Positions 36,513 through 45,200 of a stretch of 64,000 nt of DNA are shown in pieces. The translations under genes were made by a program, and so were the position numbers. The notes beneath the pieces were generated by a model, which was not told the origin of the DNA, did not search any database, and saw only the letters and a list, made by a program, of their open reading frames with translations. The stretch's first letter is position 1. Each line of letters opens with the position of its first letter. The DNA comes from Roseiarcus sp963813195. GTDB lineage: Bacteria > Pseudomonadota > Alphaproteobacteria > Rhizobiales > Beijerinckiaceae. The DNA lies in assembly GCA_963813195.1 (NCBI GenBank), contig CAWEYC010000036.1:186001-250000 (forward strand). Reading direction: 5' to 3'.

Positions 36513-36782
36513 CTATGGGCTGGCGCCAACCGCGCGAGCCCCGGCGCGCCGGCGGCGCCGCAGCGGCGCCAGCAGTTCCGCCGGGAATTGGCTGACCCGC
36601 GCGAGCAAGGCGCGCAAACGGCCGTGCGGCGGTTCGTCGCCCTCGGACGGCGGCATTGCCGCCAGCGCGATCAGCGCGGCCCGCGTTGGATCGACGCCGT
36701 CCGGCAGCCCGATGAGCCAGGCCAGCAGCGCGCCTTCCGCGCCGTCGCCTCGCCGGGCGTCTTCGTCGATGAAATCGCCCAT
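36513..36782 (-). CDS. Small protein of unknown function downstream of the Rieske oxygenase
   Basis: An 89-residue protein, MGDFIDEDARRGDGAEGALLAWLIGLPDGVDPTRAALIAL..., with a helical first half and an Arg-rich end. The ATG at 36782 begins 7 nt after the Rieske stop, with a weak GGGTAG Shine-Dalgarno, so it is likely to be in the same B12-riboswitch-controlled transcript. No membrane segment, cofactor motif or known family was recognised. It could be an accessory factor, but nothing in the sequence shows this. Confidence 0.6.
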   Translation of the reverse strand: MGDFIDEDARRGDGAEGALLAWLIGLPDGVDPTRAALIALAAMPPSEGDEPPHGRLRALLARVSQFPAELLAPLRRRRRAGARAVGASP

Positions 36783-36789
36783 GGCGGCG

Positions 36790-38034
36790 CTACCCGACGC
36801 GACTGAGGCTGGGACGGCCTTCGCCTAATCCCTGCTGCATCGTTCGGCAGTACCAGTCGACGAATTGGACGACGCCGTCTTCGTGGTCGACGGAATAGGG
36901 ACCCGGTTCGTAGGCTGGGGACCGGACGCCGATCTGATTCTCCTCGACGATCCGGCGATCCTGATCGTTGGTCGTGAGCCAGACGCTGGTCAGTTCCTCG
37001 ATCGTGTAGTCCTCGCCTTCGACCGCGTCCTTGTGAACGAGCCATCGCGTTGTGAGCTGCGTCTGCGTCGGGCCGACCGGCAGCGCGCGGAAGCTGATGG
37101 CGTGATCGCCGAGGACGTGGTTCCAGGTCGTGGGGTAGTGAAAGAGCAGCAGCGAGCCGATGCGCGGCTCCCGCACATCGTCGCTCAACGCGCGGCGCAC
37201 CGCCGGTCTGCCCGACAGCGTGTAGCTGACCGCGTCGTCCAGCAGCGGCACGCGGGTGACGCGGCTTTGCCCGGTGTCTGAAATTCGGAAGGCGCTCGGC
37301 AGCCCCGCCGCTTCGCAACGTTCCCAATGCCCGCGGATCTCCGGATCGTCCATGGCGCCGCCGACGCCGGAAACCGTCGGCGCCTCGGGAAACGTGCGGC
37401 ACAGCTCGGGATGATTGGCGACGCAATGATAGCACTCGCGATTGTTCTCCCAGACCAGCTTCCAATTGGCGTTTTCGATGATCGTGCTCTCGAAGGCGAC
37501 CTTGGCCTGGTCAAGCCGATGCGGCGCGAGATAGGGTTCGACCTGCGATCGAAACCCGGCGAACTCCGGCGCTCGGGCCGCCACGCAGACGAAGATATAG
37601 CCGCCGACGCTCTCGCAATGGATCGACTTGAGGCCGAAGTTCGCCTTGTCGAGGCCAGAGTCCATGTGGCGCGCGCGCGCCAGCGCGCCCGTGAGATCGT
37701 AGGTCCATTGATGGTAGGGGCAGACGAGGCGCTTCACCTTGCCGCTCGGCGCGGCGCAGATGCGCGAGCCGCGATGGCGGCAGGAATTGTGGAACGCGCG
37801 GATCGATCCGTCGTGCGCGCGAACGACGAGGACGGGGTAATCGCCGACCTGCATCGTGATGTAGCATCCCGGCTCGGGGATTTCGCAATCATGCCCGGCG
37901 AACAGCCAATCCCGATAGTGAATGGTCTCGAGATCGAGGCGGTGGAACTCGGCGTCGCCGTAGAATTTTCGCCCGAGCGTGAAGCCGGCGCGGCGCCCGT
38001 TCAATTCCGCCAGCATGTCTTGTTTCGCGTTCAT
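36790..38034 (-). CDS. Rieske non-heme iron oxygenase alpha subunit (GbcA/CntA-like), behind a cobalamin riboswitch
   Basis: A 414-residue protein starting MNAKQDMLAELNGRR at ATG 38034 (GAGGG upstream). The Rieske 2Fe-2S ligands are C85-x-H87 and C105-x-x-H108 (HNSCRHRGS, CPYHQW). The catalytic iron site has H203 and H208 in NNRECYHCVANHPEL, with a distal Asp near the end. This subgroup, with glycine-betaine and carnitine monooxygenases, often oxidises N-methyl groups. No reductase gene is nearby. An alternative in-frame start at 38154, with AAGGAG abutting the riboswitch, would add 40 unrelated residues. The substrate is unknown. Confidence 0.92.
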   Translation of the reverse strand: MNAKQDMLAELNGRRAGFTLGRKFYGDAEFHRLDLETIHYRDWLFAGHDCEIPEPGCYITMQVGDYPVLVVRAHDGSIRAFHNSCRHRGSRICAAPSGKVKRLVCPYHQWTYDLTGALARARHMDSGLDKANFGLKSIHCESVGGYIFVCVAARAPEFAGFRSQVEPYLAPHRLDQAKVAFESTIIENANWKLVWENNRECYHCVANHPELCRTFPEAPTVSGVGGAMDDPEIRGHWERCEAAGLPSAFRISDTGQSRVTRVPLLDDAVSYTLSGRPAVRRALSDDVREPRIGSLLLFHYPTTWNHVLGDHAISFRALPVGPTQTQLTTRWLVHKDAVEGEDYTIEELTSVWLTTNDQDRRIVEENQIGVRSPAYEPGPYSVDHEDGVVQFVDWYCRTMQQGLGEGRPSLSRVG

Positions 38035-38151
38035 GTCAGAATCCCTCGTGACCATCGCTGCGATGGAAAGAGACGGACATTCGAGACGCGAAATCCCGCG
38101 GGGCGCCGAAGCCAGCCGCGAAAGCTCCGCCCCCGACCGCCCGCCGCGATC

Positions 38152-38164
38152 CATCAGGCTCCTT
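38152..38164 (-). promoter_or_regulatory. Alternative start with Shine-Dalgarno abutting the riboswitch
   Basis: AAGGAG (38164-38159), four bases, then ATG (38154-38152), in frame with the Rieske gene 40 codons upstream of the start that fits the family. The site touches the 3' end of the riboswitch, so B12 binding could block it. Either it is the true start or it drives a leader reading frame. Confidence 0.5.
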
Positions 38165-38347
38165 GGTGGCTGGTTTCCGGGCTCGAAAGCGGTCCTCGAG
38201 AGGACCAGAGCGGCGACGCCTTCCCAGGTCGAAACGACCCAGTGGCCAATGTCGCGCCCAAACTTTCCTACCGTTGCGGGGGCAGCGCCGGACTCGCACC
38301 GGCTTCCCAATTCTCCGACTCGGGGATCAATCCGAACCGGCACCTCC
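38165..38347 (-). promoter_or_regulatory. Cobalamin (B12) riboswitch
   Basis: On the minus strand the diagnostic core is complete: GGTGCCGGTTCGG at the 5' side, GGGAAGCCGGTG, TCCGGCGCTGCCCCCGCAAC (the most conserved block, near 38300-38274), GCCACTGGG with CTGGGAAGGC, and the closing B12 box AGCCCGGAAACCAGCC (38183-38168). A peripheral perfect hairpin GGTCCTC/GAGGACC lies between. Cobalamin normally represses the downstream gene. Here that gene is the Rieske oxygenase, 130 nt away. The FAD monooxygenase gene ends 76 nt upstream of the element. Confidence 0.96.
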
Positions 38348-38423
38348 AGGGGAATCGATACCGCGCTTTCGGTCGCGCGACAATCGAGCGCGTCAACAGG
38401 CGCGCCTCAAAATTTAGGCCCCG

Positions 38424-39620
38424 CTATGCCAGCGGCCGAGAGGGGTAATTCGGCAGATGGATGTCGTCGCGCAGAACGCGGCCCATGAACAAGCTGGCGA
38501 GGAACGGGGCGCCCATCAGCCGCGTGACGAGATTCCGCGTCGCGACGCCGAGCGCGCTTGCCGGAGCGAAAGAGGAGGCGAAACCGGCTGCCGCCTTCTG
38601 CTTCTTTCGGAGGAACGGCATGAAACGCTCCTGGTATCGTGCGAAGGCGCCCGCGAATTCGCCATCGGCTCCGCTCAGTTCGCCCGCCATCGCATAGGCC
38701 TCGGCCATGGCCAGGCCTGTTCCCTCCCCGGCAAGAAGCGACACGCAGGCCGCCGCATCGCCAATTAGCGCGACTCGGCCCTTTGTCCAGCCTTCCATGC
38801 GGATCTGACTGACCCGGTCGAAATAGATGCCGTCGCAGTTTTCCGCCGCCTTCAGAATCTGCGGGCATTCCCAGCCGATGTCGCCGAAGACCGCGCCCAG
38901 TTCGGCCCGGCGCTCTTCATCCGTCGAAGGCGCCTGACCGCTGGGCGCCGGCGCGCGGTAGACCAGAAGGAATAGCGTCTTGTCGTCTCGCATCGAGAAA
39001 CGCGAGACTTGGCGACCCGGCGCCGCATAGCTGACGTAAGCGAGTTCGTCGCGCGGCCTGTAGCCGCCGACCTCGAAGGCGGCGACTTGATAACCGAGAT
39101 AGACCTCGAAATCTCGCTCGGGCCCGAAGATCATTTCGCGTACCCGGGAATGCAGCCCATCTGCGCCGACGACGAGATCGAAATCCCGTGGCGGACCGCG
39201 TTCGAACGCAACACGCACCTGGTCCGGGCGCTCCTCGATCGCGGCGATGCTGTCCCCAAAGATCGTTTCGACCTTGCCTTCGATAGCGCCGCAGATTGCG
39301 GCCGCGAGGTCGCTGCGCTTCAGCGTCGTGAACCGGCCGCCGAGCATGCGCCCCAGCGAGTTCACGGCAAAGCCGCCACTTTTTGTTCCCCTCGCATCGA
39401 CGAGGCGAAGTTCTTCAACCCGATAGCCGAGTTCCATCAGTCGCGGCGTCAGTCCCATTTTCTCCGCGACATCGTAGCCGATGCCCCAGAAATCGATCAC
39501 ATAGCCGCCATCGCGCGATCGCGGCGCGCGTTCGACCAGCACCGGCTCGTGGCCGAACCGAAGGAGCCAATAGGCCAGGGTCGGCCCAGCGACGCCGGCT
39601 CCGTTGATGGCGACTTTCAC
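38424..39620 (-). CDS. FAD-dependent monooxygenase
   Basis: A 398-residue class A flavoprotein monooxygenase. FAD-binding VAINGAGVAGPTLAYWLLRFGHEP is at the N-terminus, the internal DG motif is DLVVGADGLHSRVREMIFG, and the GD motif is GRVALIGDAAACVSLLAGEGTGLAMAEAY. It starts at GTG 39620 with AGGAAG upstream. Such enzymes hydroxylate aromatic or polyketide-like substrates with NAD(P)H. It precedes the riboswitch and Rieske gene on the same strand, so the two oxygenases may belong to one pathway, but they are separately controlled. Confidence 0.9.
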   Translation of the reverse strand: MKVAINGAGVAGPTLAYWLLRFGHEPVLVERAPRSRDGGYVIDFWGIGYDVAEKMGLTPRLMELGYRVEELRLVDARGTKSGGFAVNSLGRMLGGRFTTLKRSDLAAAICGAIEGKVETIFGDSIAAIEERPDQVRVAFERGPPRDFDLVVGADGLHSRVREMIFGPERDFEVYLGYQVAAFEVGGYRPRDELAYVSYAAPGRQVSRFSMRDDKTLFLLVYRAPAPSGQAPSTDEERRAELGAVFGDIGWECPQILKAAENCDGIYFDRVSQIRMEGWTKGRVALIGDAAACVSLLAGEGTGLAMAEAYAMAGELSGADGEFAGAFARYQERFMPFLRKKQKAAAGFASSFAPASALGVATRNLVTRLMGAPFLASLFMGRVLRDDIHLPNYPSRPLA

Positions 39621-39832
39621 CGCGCGCTTCCTTTCTTTCACCGAAAGGCGCGCCGGTAGGCGGCCAACCGCAGAAACCTCGGCCAAACGCCGTCGTTCGT
39701 CGCGTCTCTCGGTCCCCACCAAGCTAATCGGGACATGTGGCGCCGGTTGGGCTTCGCAAGGCGCGGGCGTCATTCCCACCGTGGGTGCCGGTCGCCTTTG
39801 CGCGCCACGCGCGCGCAGGGCATAAGGACGAC

Positions 39833-40735
39833 GTGCCGAATGCCGAGCCCCCTCTCCTCTTCGACCGCGCGCTTCTTGCTGCGCGGCTCGAGCGCGCCTA
39901 TCGCGCGGCGCCGGGCAACCCGAGCGCCGATTTCCTGCTGCGCCGGGCCGCCGAAGAACTCTCCGATCGCCTGAGCCTGGTGCGCCGCGTCTTCACCGTC
40001 GCGGCGGAAGTGGGGGCGCCGGGGCCGAACGCGGCCGAGGCCCTCGCGGCGCGAAGCGGCGGCGGCTGGACGCTGCGCCTCGCGCCTTCGCCGCGCGGCC
40101 TCGCTCGCGGCGCCTACCTGAACGCCGTTGGCGACGTCGAGCGGCTGCCCCTGGCGGACGAGAGCTGCGATCTGATCGTCTCGCTGCTGGCTCTGCATCA
40201 CGTCAACGACCTGCCGGGCGCGCTAATCCAGATGCGCCGCGCGCTGCGGCCGGACGGCCTCTTTCTGGCGGCCCTCGCCGGCGGCGACACGCTGACCGAG
40301 TTGCGCCAGAGCCTGACGATCGCCGAGAGCGAGGTTCTCGGCGGCGCGGCGCCGCGCGTCGCCCCGTTCGCCGAGGTTCGCGCGCTCGGCGGCCTGATGC
40401 AGCGCGCGGGCTTCGCACTGCCGGTGGTCGACGCCGACCCTGTCGTCGCGCGTTATGGCGATCTCTTCGCGCTCATGCGCGATCTCAGGGCGTTCGGGGC
40501 GACCAACGCCCTGACGCTGCGCAGCCGCAAGCCGCTGCGGCGCGACGTTCTCATGCGGGCGGCGTCGGTCTACGCCGAGCGTTTCGCGGATTCCGACGGG
40601 CGCCTGCGCGCGACCTTCGACACGATCTGGCTCACCGGCTGGGCGCCGCACGAGAGCCAGCCCAAACCCCTGAAGCCCGGCTCCGCCAAGGTGCGCCTCG
40701 CCGACGCGCTCAATGCGCGCAAAGACGCTTCGTGA
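39833..40735 (+). CDS. Class I SAM-dependent methyltransferase (BioC/NDUFAF5-like)
   Basis: A 300-residue protein with a methyltransferase core: VERLPLADESCDLIVSLLALHHVNDLPGALIQMRRALRPDGLFLAAL. The SAM-binding loop is poor in glycine, as in the NDUFAF5-like alphaproteobacterial group. GTG 39833 is chosen for the preceding AAGGA and for the family start VPNAEPPLLFDRALL. It is normally divergent from comF. Its TGA overlaps the next start (GTGA). Confidence 0.85.
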   Translation: MPNAEPPLLFDRALLAARLERAYRAAPGNPSADFLLRRAAEELSDRLSLVRRVFTVAAEVGAPGPNAAEALAARSGGGWTLRLAPSPRGLARGAYLNAVGDVERLPLADESCDLIVSLLALHHVNDLPGALIQMRRALRPDGLFLAALAGGDTLTELRQSLTIAESEVLGGAAPRVAPFAEVRALGGLMQRAGFALPVVDADPVVARYGDLFALMRDLRAFGATNALTLRSRKPLRRDVLMRAASVYAERFADSDGRLRATFDTIWLTGWAPHESQPKPLKPGSAKVRLADALNARKDAS

Positions 40736-41412
40736 TTCCCTGGACTTTGCTCGCCACAGCGCCGATCCCCGGCGGCGGCGAACTGCGCCTGATGCGAAGG
40801 GGCGCCGAATTCTCGATCCGTCTGGGCGCCAACGAGTTGATGAACAGCCGCCTCAGCGGTTCGGAAGAGGCGCTCGCCACTCTCGCCTGTGCGAGAATCT
40901 CAGCCCGCCCGAACCCGCGCGTGCTGATTGGCGGCCTCGGCATGGGCTTCACCTTGCGCGCGGCGCTCGCGACGCTGGGCGCGTCCGCGCGGATCGAGGT
41001 CGTCGAACTCATCCCCGCGGTCGTGCAATGGGCCGAGGAGCCGATGGCGGAAATCTTAGGCGGATCGCTGAAGGACCCGCGCGTCAGCGTCGCGTTGGCG
41101 GACGTCGCGGAGAGCATCCGCAAGGCTGCCGCGACCTACGACGCGATTCTGCTCGACGTCGACAACGGTCCCGAAGGACTGACCCGCGCCGCCAATGATC
41201 GGCTCTACGACGCGCGCGGGCTCGCTGCGGCTCGCGCGGCGCTCAAGTTCGGCGGCGTGCTCGCGGTGTGGTCTTCCGGCCCCGACCGGCGCTTCACCCA
41301 AAGGCTGCGTGACGCCGGCTTCGCCGTGGAGGTGATCCCATCGCGCGCGAGAGGCGCGCGGGGCGGCGCGCGGCACGTGATCTGGCTCGCGACCCGCGGG
41401 GGACGCGGATGA
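40732..41412 (+). CDS. Spermidine-synthase-like protein
   Basis: A 226-residue Rossmann-fold protein of the spermidine synthase/methyltransferase superfamily: LIGGLGMGFTLRAALA (about 65-80), IEVVELIPAVVQWAEE, YDAILLDVDNGPEGL. The catalytic residues that would show polyamine synthesis are not evident, so the real substrate is open. It starts at GTG 40732, overlapping the preceding methyltransferase stop. Confidence 0.83.
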   Translation: MIPWTLLATAPIPGGGELRLMRRGAEFSIRLGANELMNSRLSGSEEALATLACARISARPNPRVLIGGLGMGFTLRAALATLGASARIEVVELIPAVVQWAEEPMAEILGGSLKDPRVSVALADVAESIRKAAATYDAILLDVDNGPEGLTRAANDRLYDARGLAAARAALKFGGVLAVWSSGPDRRFTQRLRDAGFAVEVIPSRARGARGGARHVIWLATRGGRG

Positions 41413-41481
41413 GGGGGCCGGCATTGCTAGCGACAGCGAAGCAAAGTCGGTTGAGTCAATTCGGCTCAGAGGCAGCCTGCC

Positions 41482-41886
41482 TTATTGGCCGGGCTTCACG
41501 CGCGCCGCCGCATCCTGGTCGTTCGTCTGCGCCAGTGCGCCGAGGATGGACTGCACTCTTTCCCGCAGAGGCGGCAGGTCGATCTCGACGCTCTTCCAGA
41601 CGATCGCCAAGTCGATCTTGAAATAGCCGTTGACCAGCGCGTTGCGCATTTCATAGGCGACCGAGAGCGGAAGCTCCGGATGTGCGGCGGCGAAGTTCTG
41701 ATCGCTGCGCTCTATATTTCGGCAGGCTTCGCCGATGATCTCGAAATTGCGGATCACGGCGTCCTGGATCATCTCGTTTCGAGAAAAGGCGACTTCGTCC
41801 ATGTTGTCGATGTAGCGATGAATGCGTTCGATCGCCTGCAAGATATGGCCGAGATAGCCTGCAACTCGCTGACCGTTCCGGCTCAT
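41482..41886 (-). CDS. hepT: HepT-like HEPN toxin (DUF86) with a substituted catalytic His
   Basis: A 134-residue HEPN-domain protein of the MntA/HepT toxin-antitoxin type. HepT RNases carry RX4HXY; here the motif is R81-NALV-N86-G-Y88 (MRNALVNGYFKID), with Asn replacing the catalytic His. The target Tyr of AMPylation is kept. It is therefore probably not an active RNase, or it has a different function. Its ATG overlaps the mntA stop (ATGA), giving a coupled pair with the antitoxin first. Confidence 0.88.
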   Translation of the reverse strand: MSRNGQRVAGYLGHILQAIERIHRYIDNMDEVAFSRNEMIQDAVIRNFEIIGEACRNIERSDQNFAAAHPELPLSVAYEMRNALVNGYFKIDLAIVWKSVEIDLPPLRERVQSILGALAQTNDQDAAARVKPGQ

Positions 41887-42173
41887 ACTGGCGCCGCTTC
41901 GGCGAGAACGGAGTCGCGGAAGCTCTCGGGCAATCCGTTGGGTGTCAGCACGTCGACCTTTACGCCGAGCAACTGCCGCAACTCATGCCGGATCGCGCCA
42001 ATGTCGAAAAGCGTCGCGTCCGGGGCGGGATCGACGAGAATATCGAGATCGCTCTCCTCGGTATCGCAACCGCGCGCCGCCGAGCCGAACACCCTGGCGT
42101 TGGAGGCGCGATGAGCGGCGACGATGGCGTGGACCGCGGCGCGATGCGTGAACAGCGATTCTGAAGGTTTCAT
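41883..42173 (-). CDS. mntA: MntA-type minimal nucleotidyltransferase antitoxin
   Basis: A 96-residue protein of the polymerase-beta nucleotidyltransferase superfamily with a perfect GSX10DXD motif (FGSAARGCDTEESDLDILVD). MntA AMPylates the Tyr of the HepT RX4HXY motif and neutralises it. The gene precedes and overlaps hepT. The region upstream (42174-42275) shows no clear promoter. Confidence 0.9.
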   Translation of the reverse strand: MKPSESLFTHRAAVHAIVAAHRASNARVFGSAARGCDTEESDLDILVDPAPDATLFDIGAIRHELRQLLGVKVDVLTPNGLPESFRDSVLAEAAPV

Positions 42174-42275
42174 GAACGGGAGCCATGGGTGAACATGGGA
42201 TGGCGTTTAAAATATAGCATAGAGTCGATGCGATTTCGAGGCGCAAAGGCGCTACGTTGGCGCGGCGTCGGCCGG

Positions 42276-45200
42276 TCAACGAAAACTCCGTCCCGCCGGC
42301 AGCGCACGCTCGATTTCGCGCTCCTCGGCTTGCGGCGGGGCGAGGCGCGGATCAGCGAACATCTGCACTTGCGCGAAGCGATTGCCTTGACGCTTGCGCG
42401 CCGCCGTCGAGGGCGGCCGGCGGACTTCGTCGGCGGGCCCGAGCGCTTCGAGGCTTCGCCCCTCCTGGGAAAGCAGTCCCAGCATCGGCGTCAGATCCTC
42501 CATGCGCTCGACAATGAGGTGAATGACGCCGGATTCGCTCTGCAATTTGCCGGTCGCGGCGACGAAGCGCGCGCCGATGACGATCGCGCGCAGGCGTTCG
42601 AACGCTTTCGGCCAGACGATGAGATTGGCGATGCCCGCCTCGTCCTCCAGCGTCATGAAGATCACGCCGCTGGCCGTGCCCGGTCGCTGGCGCACCAGCA
42701 CCAGGCCGGCGACGGTGACGCGCTCGCCGCTCTTGATCGAAGCGAGCGCCTCGGAACGTTTCACGCCGCGCGCATCGAGGCGCGCGCGCATGAACGCAAC
42801 TGGATGGGCCTTCAGCGACAGGGAAAGGCGGCGATAATCTTCGACGACATGCGCGCCGAGCGGCATCGGCGGCAATTTGGCGTCGGGTTCGCTTTCGCGC
42901 TCCGGGCGACTCTCGGCGAACAACGGCAGATCGTCCTGATCGCCGACGCGATCGAGTCCGCGCACCGCCCACAGCGCCTGCCGCCGGTCGAGGCCGAGCG
43001 AGCGGAACGCGTCGGCGTCGGCGAGGCGCTCCAGCACGGCGGCGCTTAAGCCCGAGCGCAGCCAGAGATCGCGCACCGAATCGTAGCCCGCCCCGCGGGC
43101 ATCGACGAGCTTGCGCATGTCTTCCTCGCGCGCGCCGATGATCTGGCGAAGGCCCAGCCGCACGGCGTGCACAGTGCGGATATGTTCGGCCATGGCGGAA
43201 TGGCGGGGGTGGATCAATCCCTTCTCCCGCGAGCGGGAGAAGGTGGCGTCGCGAAGCGACGACGGATGAGGGATATCGACCCCGCCCTCACCCCTGCCCT
43301 CTCCCGCAAGCGGGAGAGGGGGAGCGCTCTCCAGCATGCAATCCCAATCCGACAGATTGACGTCGACCTCGCGCACCTCGACGCCGTGTTCGCGCGCGTC
43401 GCGCACGAGTTGGGACGGAGCGTAGAAGCCGAGCGGCTGCGAATTGAGCATCGCGGCGAGGAAGACGTCGGGGTAGCGGCATTTCATCCAGCACGAGGCG
43501 TAGACGATGAGCGCGAAGCTCGCCGCATGGCTCTCGGGAAAACCGTATTCGCCGAAGCCTTCGATCTGGTGGAAGCAACGCTCGGCGAATTCGCGCTCGT
43601 AGCCTCTCGCCGCCATGCCCTCGACCATTTTGGCCTGGAAGGTCGCGATCGTGCCGACGCGGCGGAAGGTGGCCATCGCGCGGCGCAATCGGTCCGCTTC
43701 GGACGGCGTGAAACCGGCGGCGACGATGGCGATCTTCATCGCCTGCTCCTGGAACAACGGCACGCCGAGCGTCTTGCCGAGCACCGCCTCCAGCTCCTTC
43801 GAGGGATAGACGACGTCCTCCGCACCCTGGCGGCGGCGCAAGTAGGGATGCACCATGTCGCCCTGGATGGGCCCAGGCCGCACGATCGCCACCTCGATGA
43901 CGAGATCGTAGAATTTTTCCGGTTTGAGGCGCGGCAGCATCGACATTTGCGCGCGGCTCTCGATCTGGAACACGCCGATCGTGTCGGCGCGCTGGATCAT
44001 CGCGTAGACGCACGCCTCCTCGGAAGGAAGCGAGGCGAGCGTCAGGCGCTTCCCGTAGTGTTTGTCCAGGAGGTCGAAGCTTTTGCTCATCGCCGTGAGC
44101 ATGCCGAGCGCCAGCACGTCGATCTTCAAAATGCCGAGCGCGTCGAGATCGTCCTTGTCCCATTCGATGGTCGTGCGATCCTCCATCGCCGCGTTCATGA
44201 TCGGCGCCACCTCGTCGAGCCGGTCTCTCGTGATGACGAAGCCGCCGCTGTGCTGAGTGATATGGCGGGGAAAACCGGTCAGTTCGGCCGCCAGCCGCAG
44301 CGCCAGCGCGAGCATCGGATCGGCCGGATCGAGGCCGGCGCGCTCAGCCTGCGGCGCCTCGACCGGCTGGGAGCCGTGGCCCCAGGTCGTGTTGTTGAGC
44401 GCAACGATCACATCGTCGGAGAGGCCGAAGACCTTCGCCGTCTCGCGGATCGCCGAGCGCGTGCGGTAGGTCGTCACCGCGGCCGCGAGACCGGCGCGCT
44501 CGCGCCCGTAGCGCGCGTAGATGTATTGGATCACCTCCTCGCGCTGTTCGTGCTCGAAATCGACGTCGATGTCGGGCGGCTCGTTGCGCTCGGGCGAGAC
44601 GAAACGCTCGAACAGCAGATCGAACTTGGAGGGGTCGACCTCGGTGATCCCCAAGCAGTAGCAGACCGTCGAATTGGCCGCCGAACCGCGCCCTTGGCAC
44701 AGGATTCCACGCGTGCGCGCGTAGCGCACGATGTCGTGCACAGTGAGGAAATACGGCGCGTAATTCAGCGTGCCGATCAGCGCGAGTTCGTGCGTCAGCG
44801 CCTCGCGAACGTTGGCGGGAACGCCGTCGGGATAGCGGGCGCGCGCGCCGGCCTGGGCAAAGGCTTCCAGCGCCGCTTGCGGCGTCGCGAAGCCCTCGCG
44901 CAATTCCAGGGGATAGTCGTAGGCGAGATCGTCGAGGCTGAAGGAGAGGCGGTCGAGGAAATGGATCGTCTCCTCCGCCGCCTGCGGCGCCTCGGCGAAC
45001 AGGCGCGTCATTTCGCCAGCGGATTTGAGGTGGCGTTCGGCGTTGGCCTGGATCAGCCGCCCGGCCGCCTCCAGGGTCGTCTTCTCGCGGATGCAGGCGA
45101 GAACGTCGGCGAGCGCGCGCCGTTCGGGCGCGTGCATGAGAACGTCGTTGGTCGCCAGCAGCGGCGCGCCGAGCTTGCGCGCCAGCGCCGCGCGGGCGGC

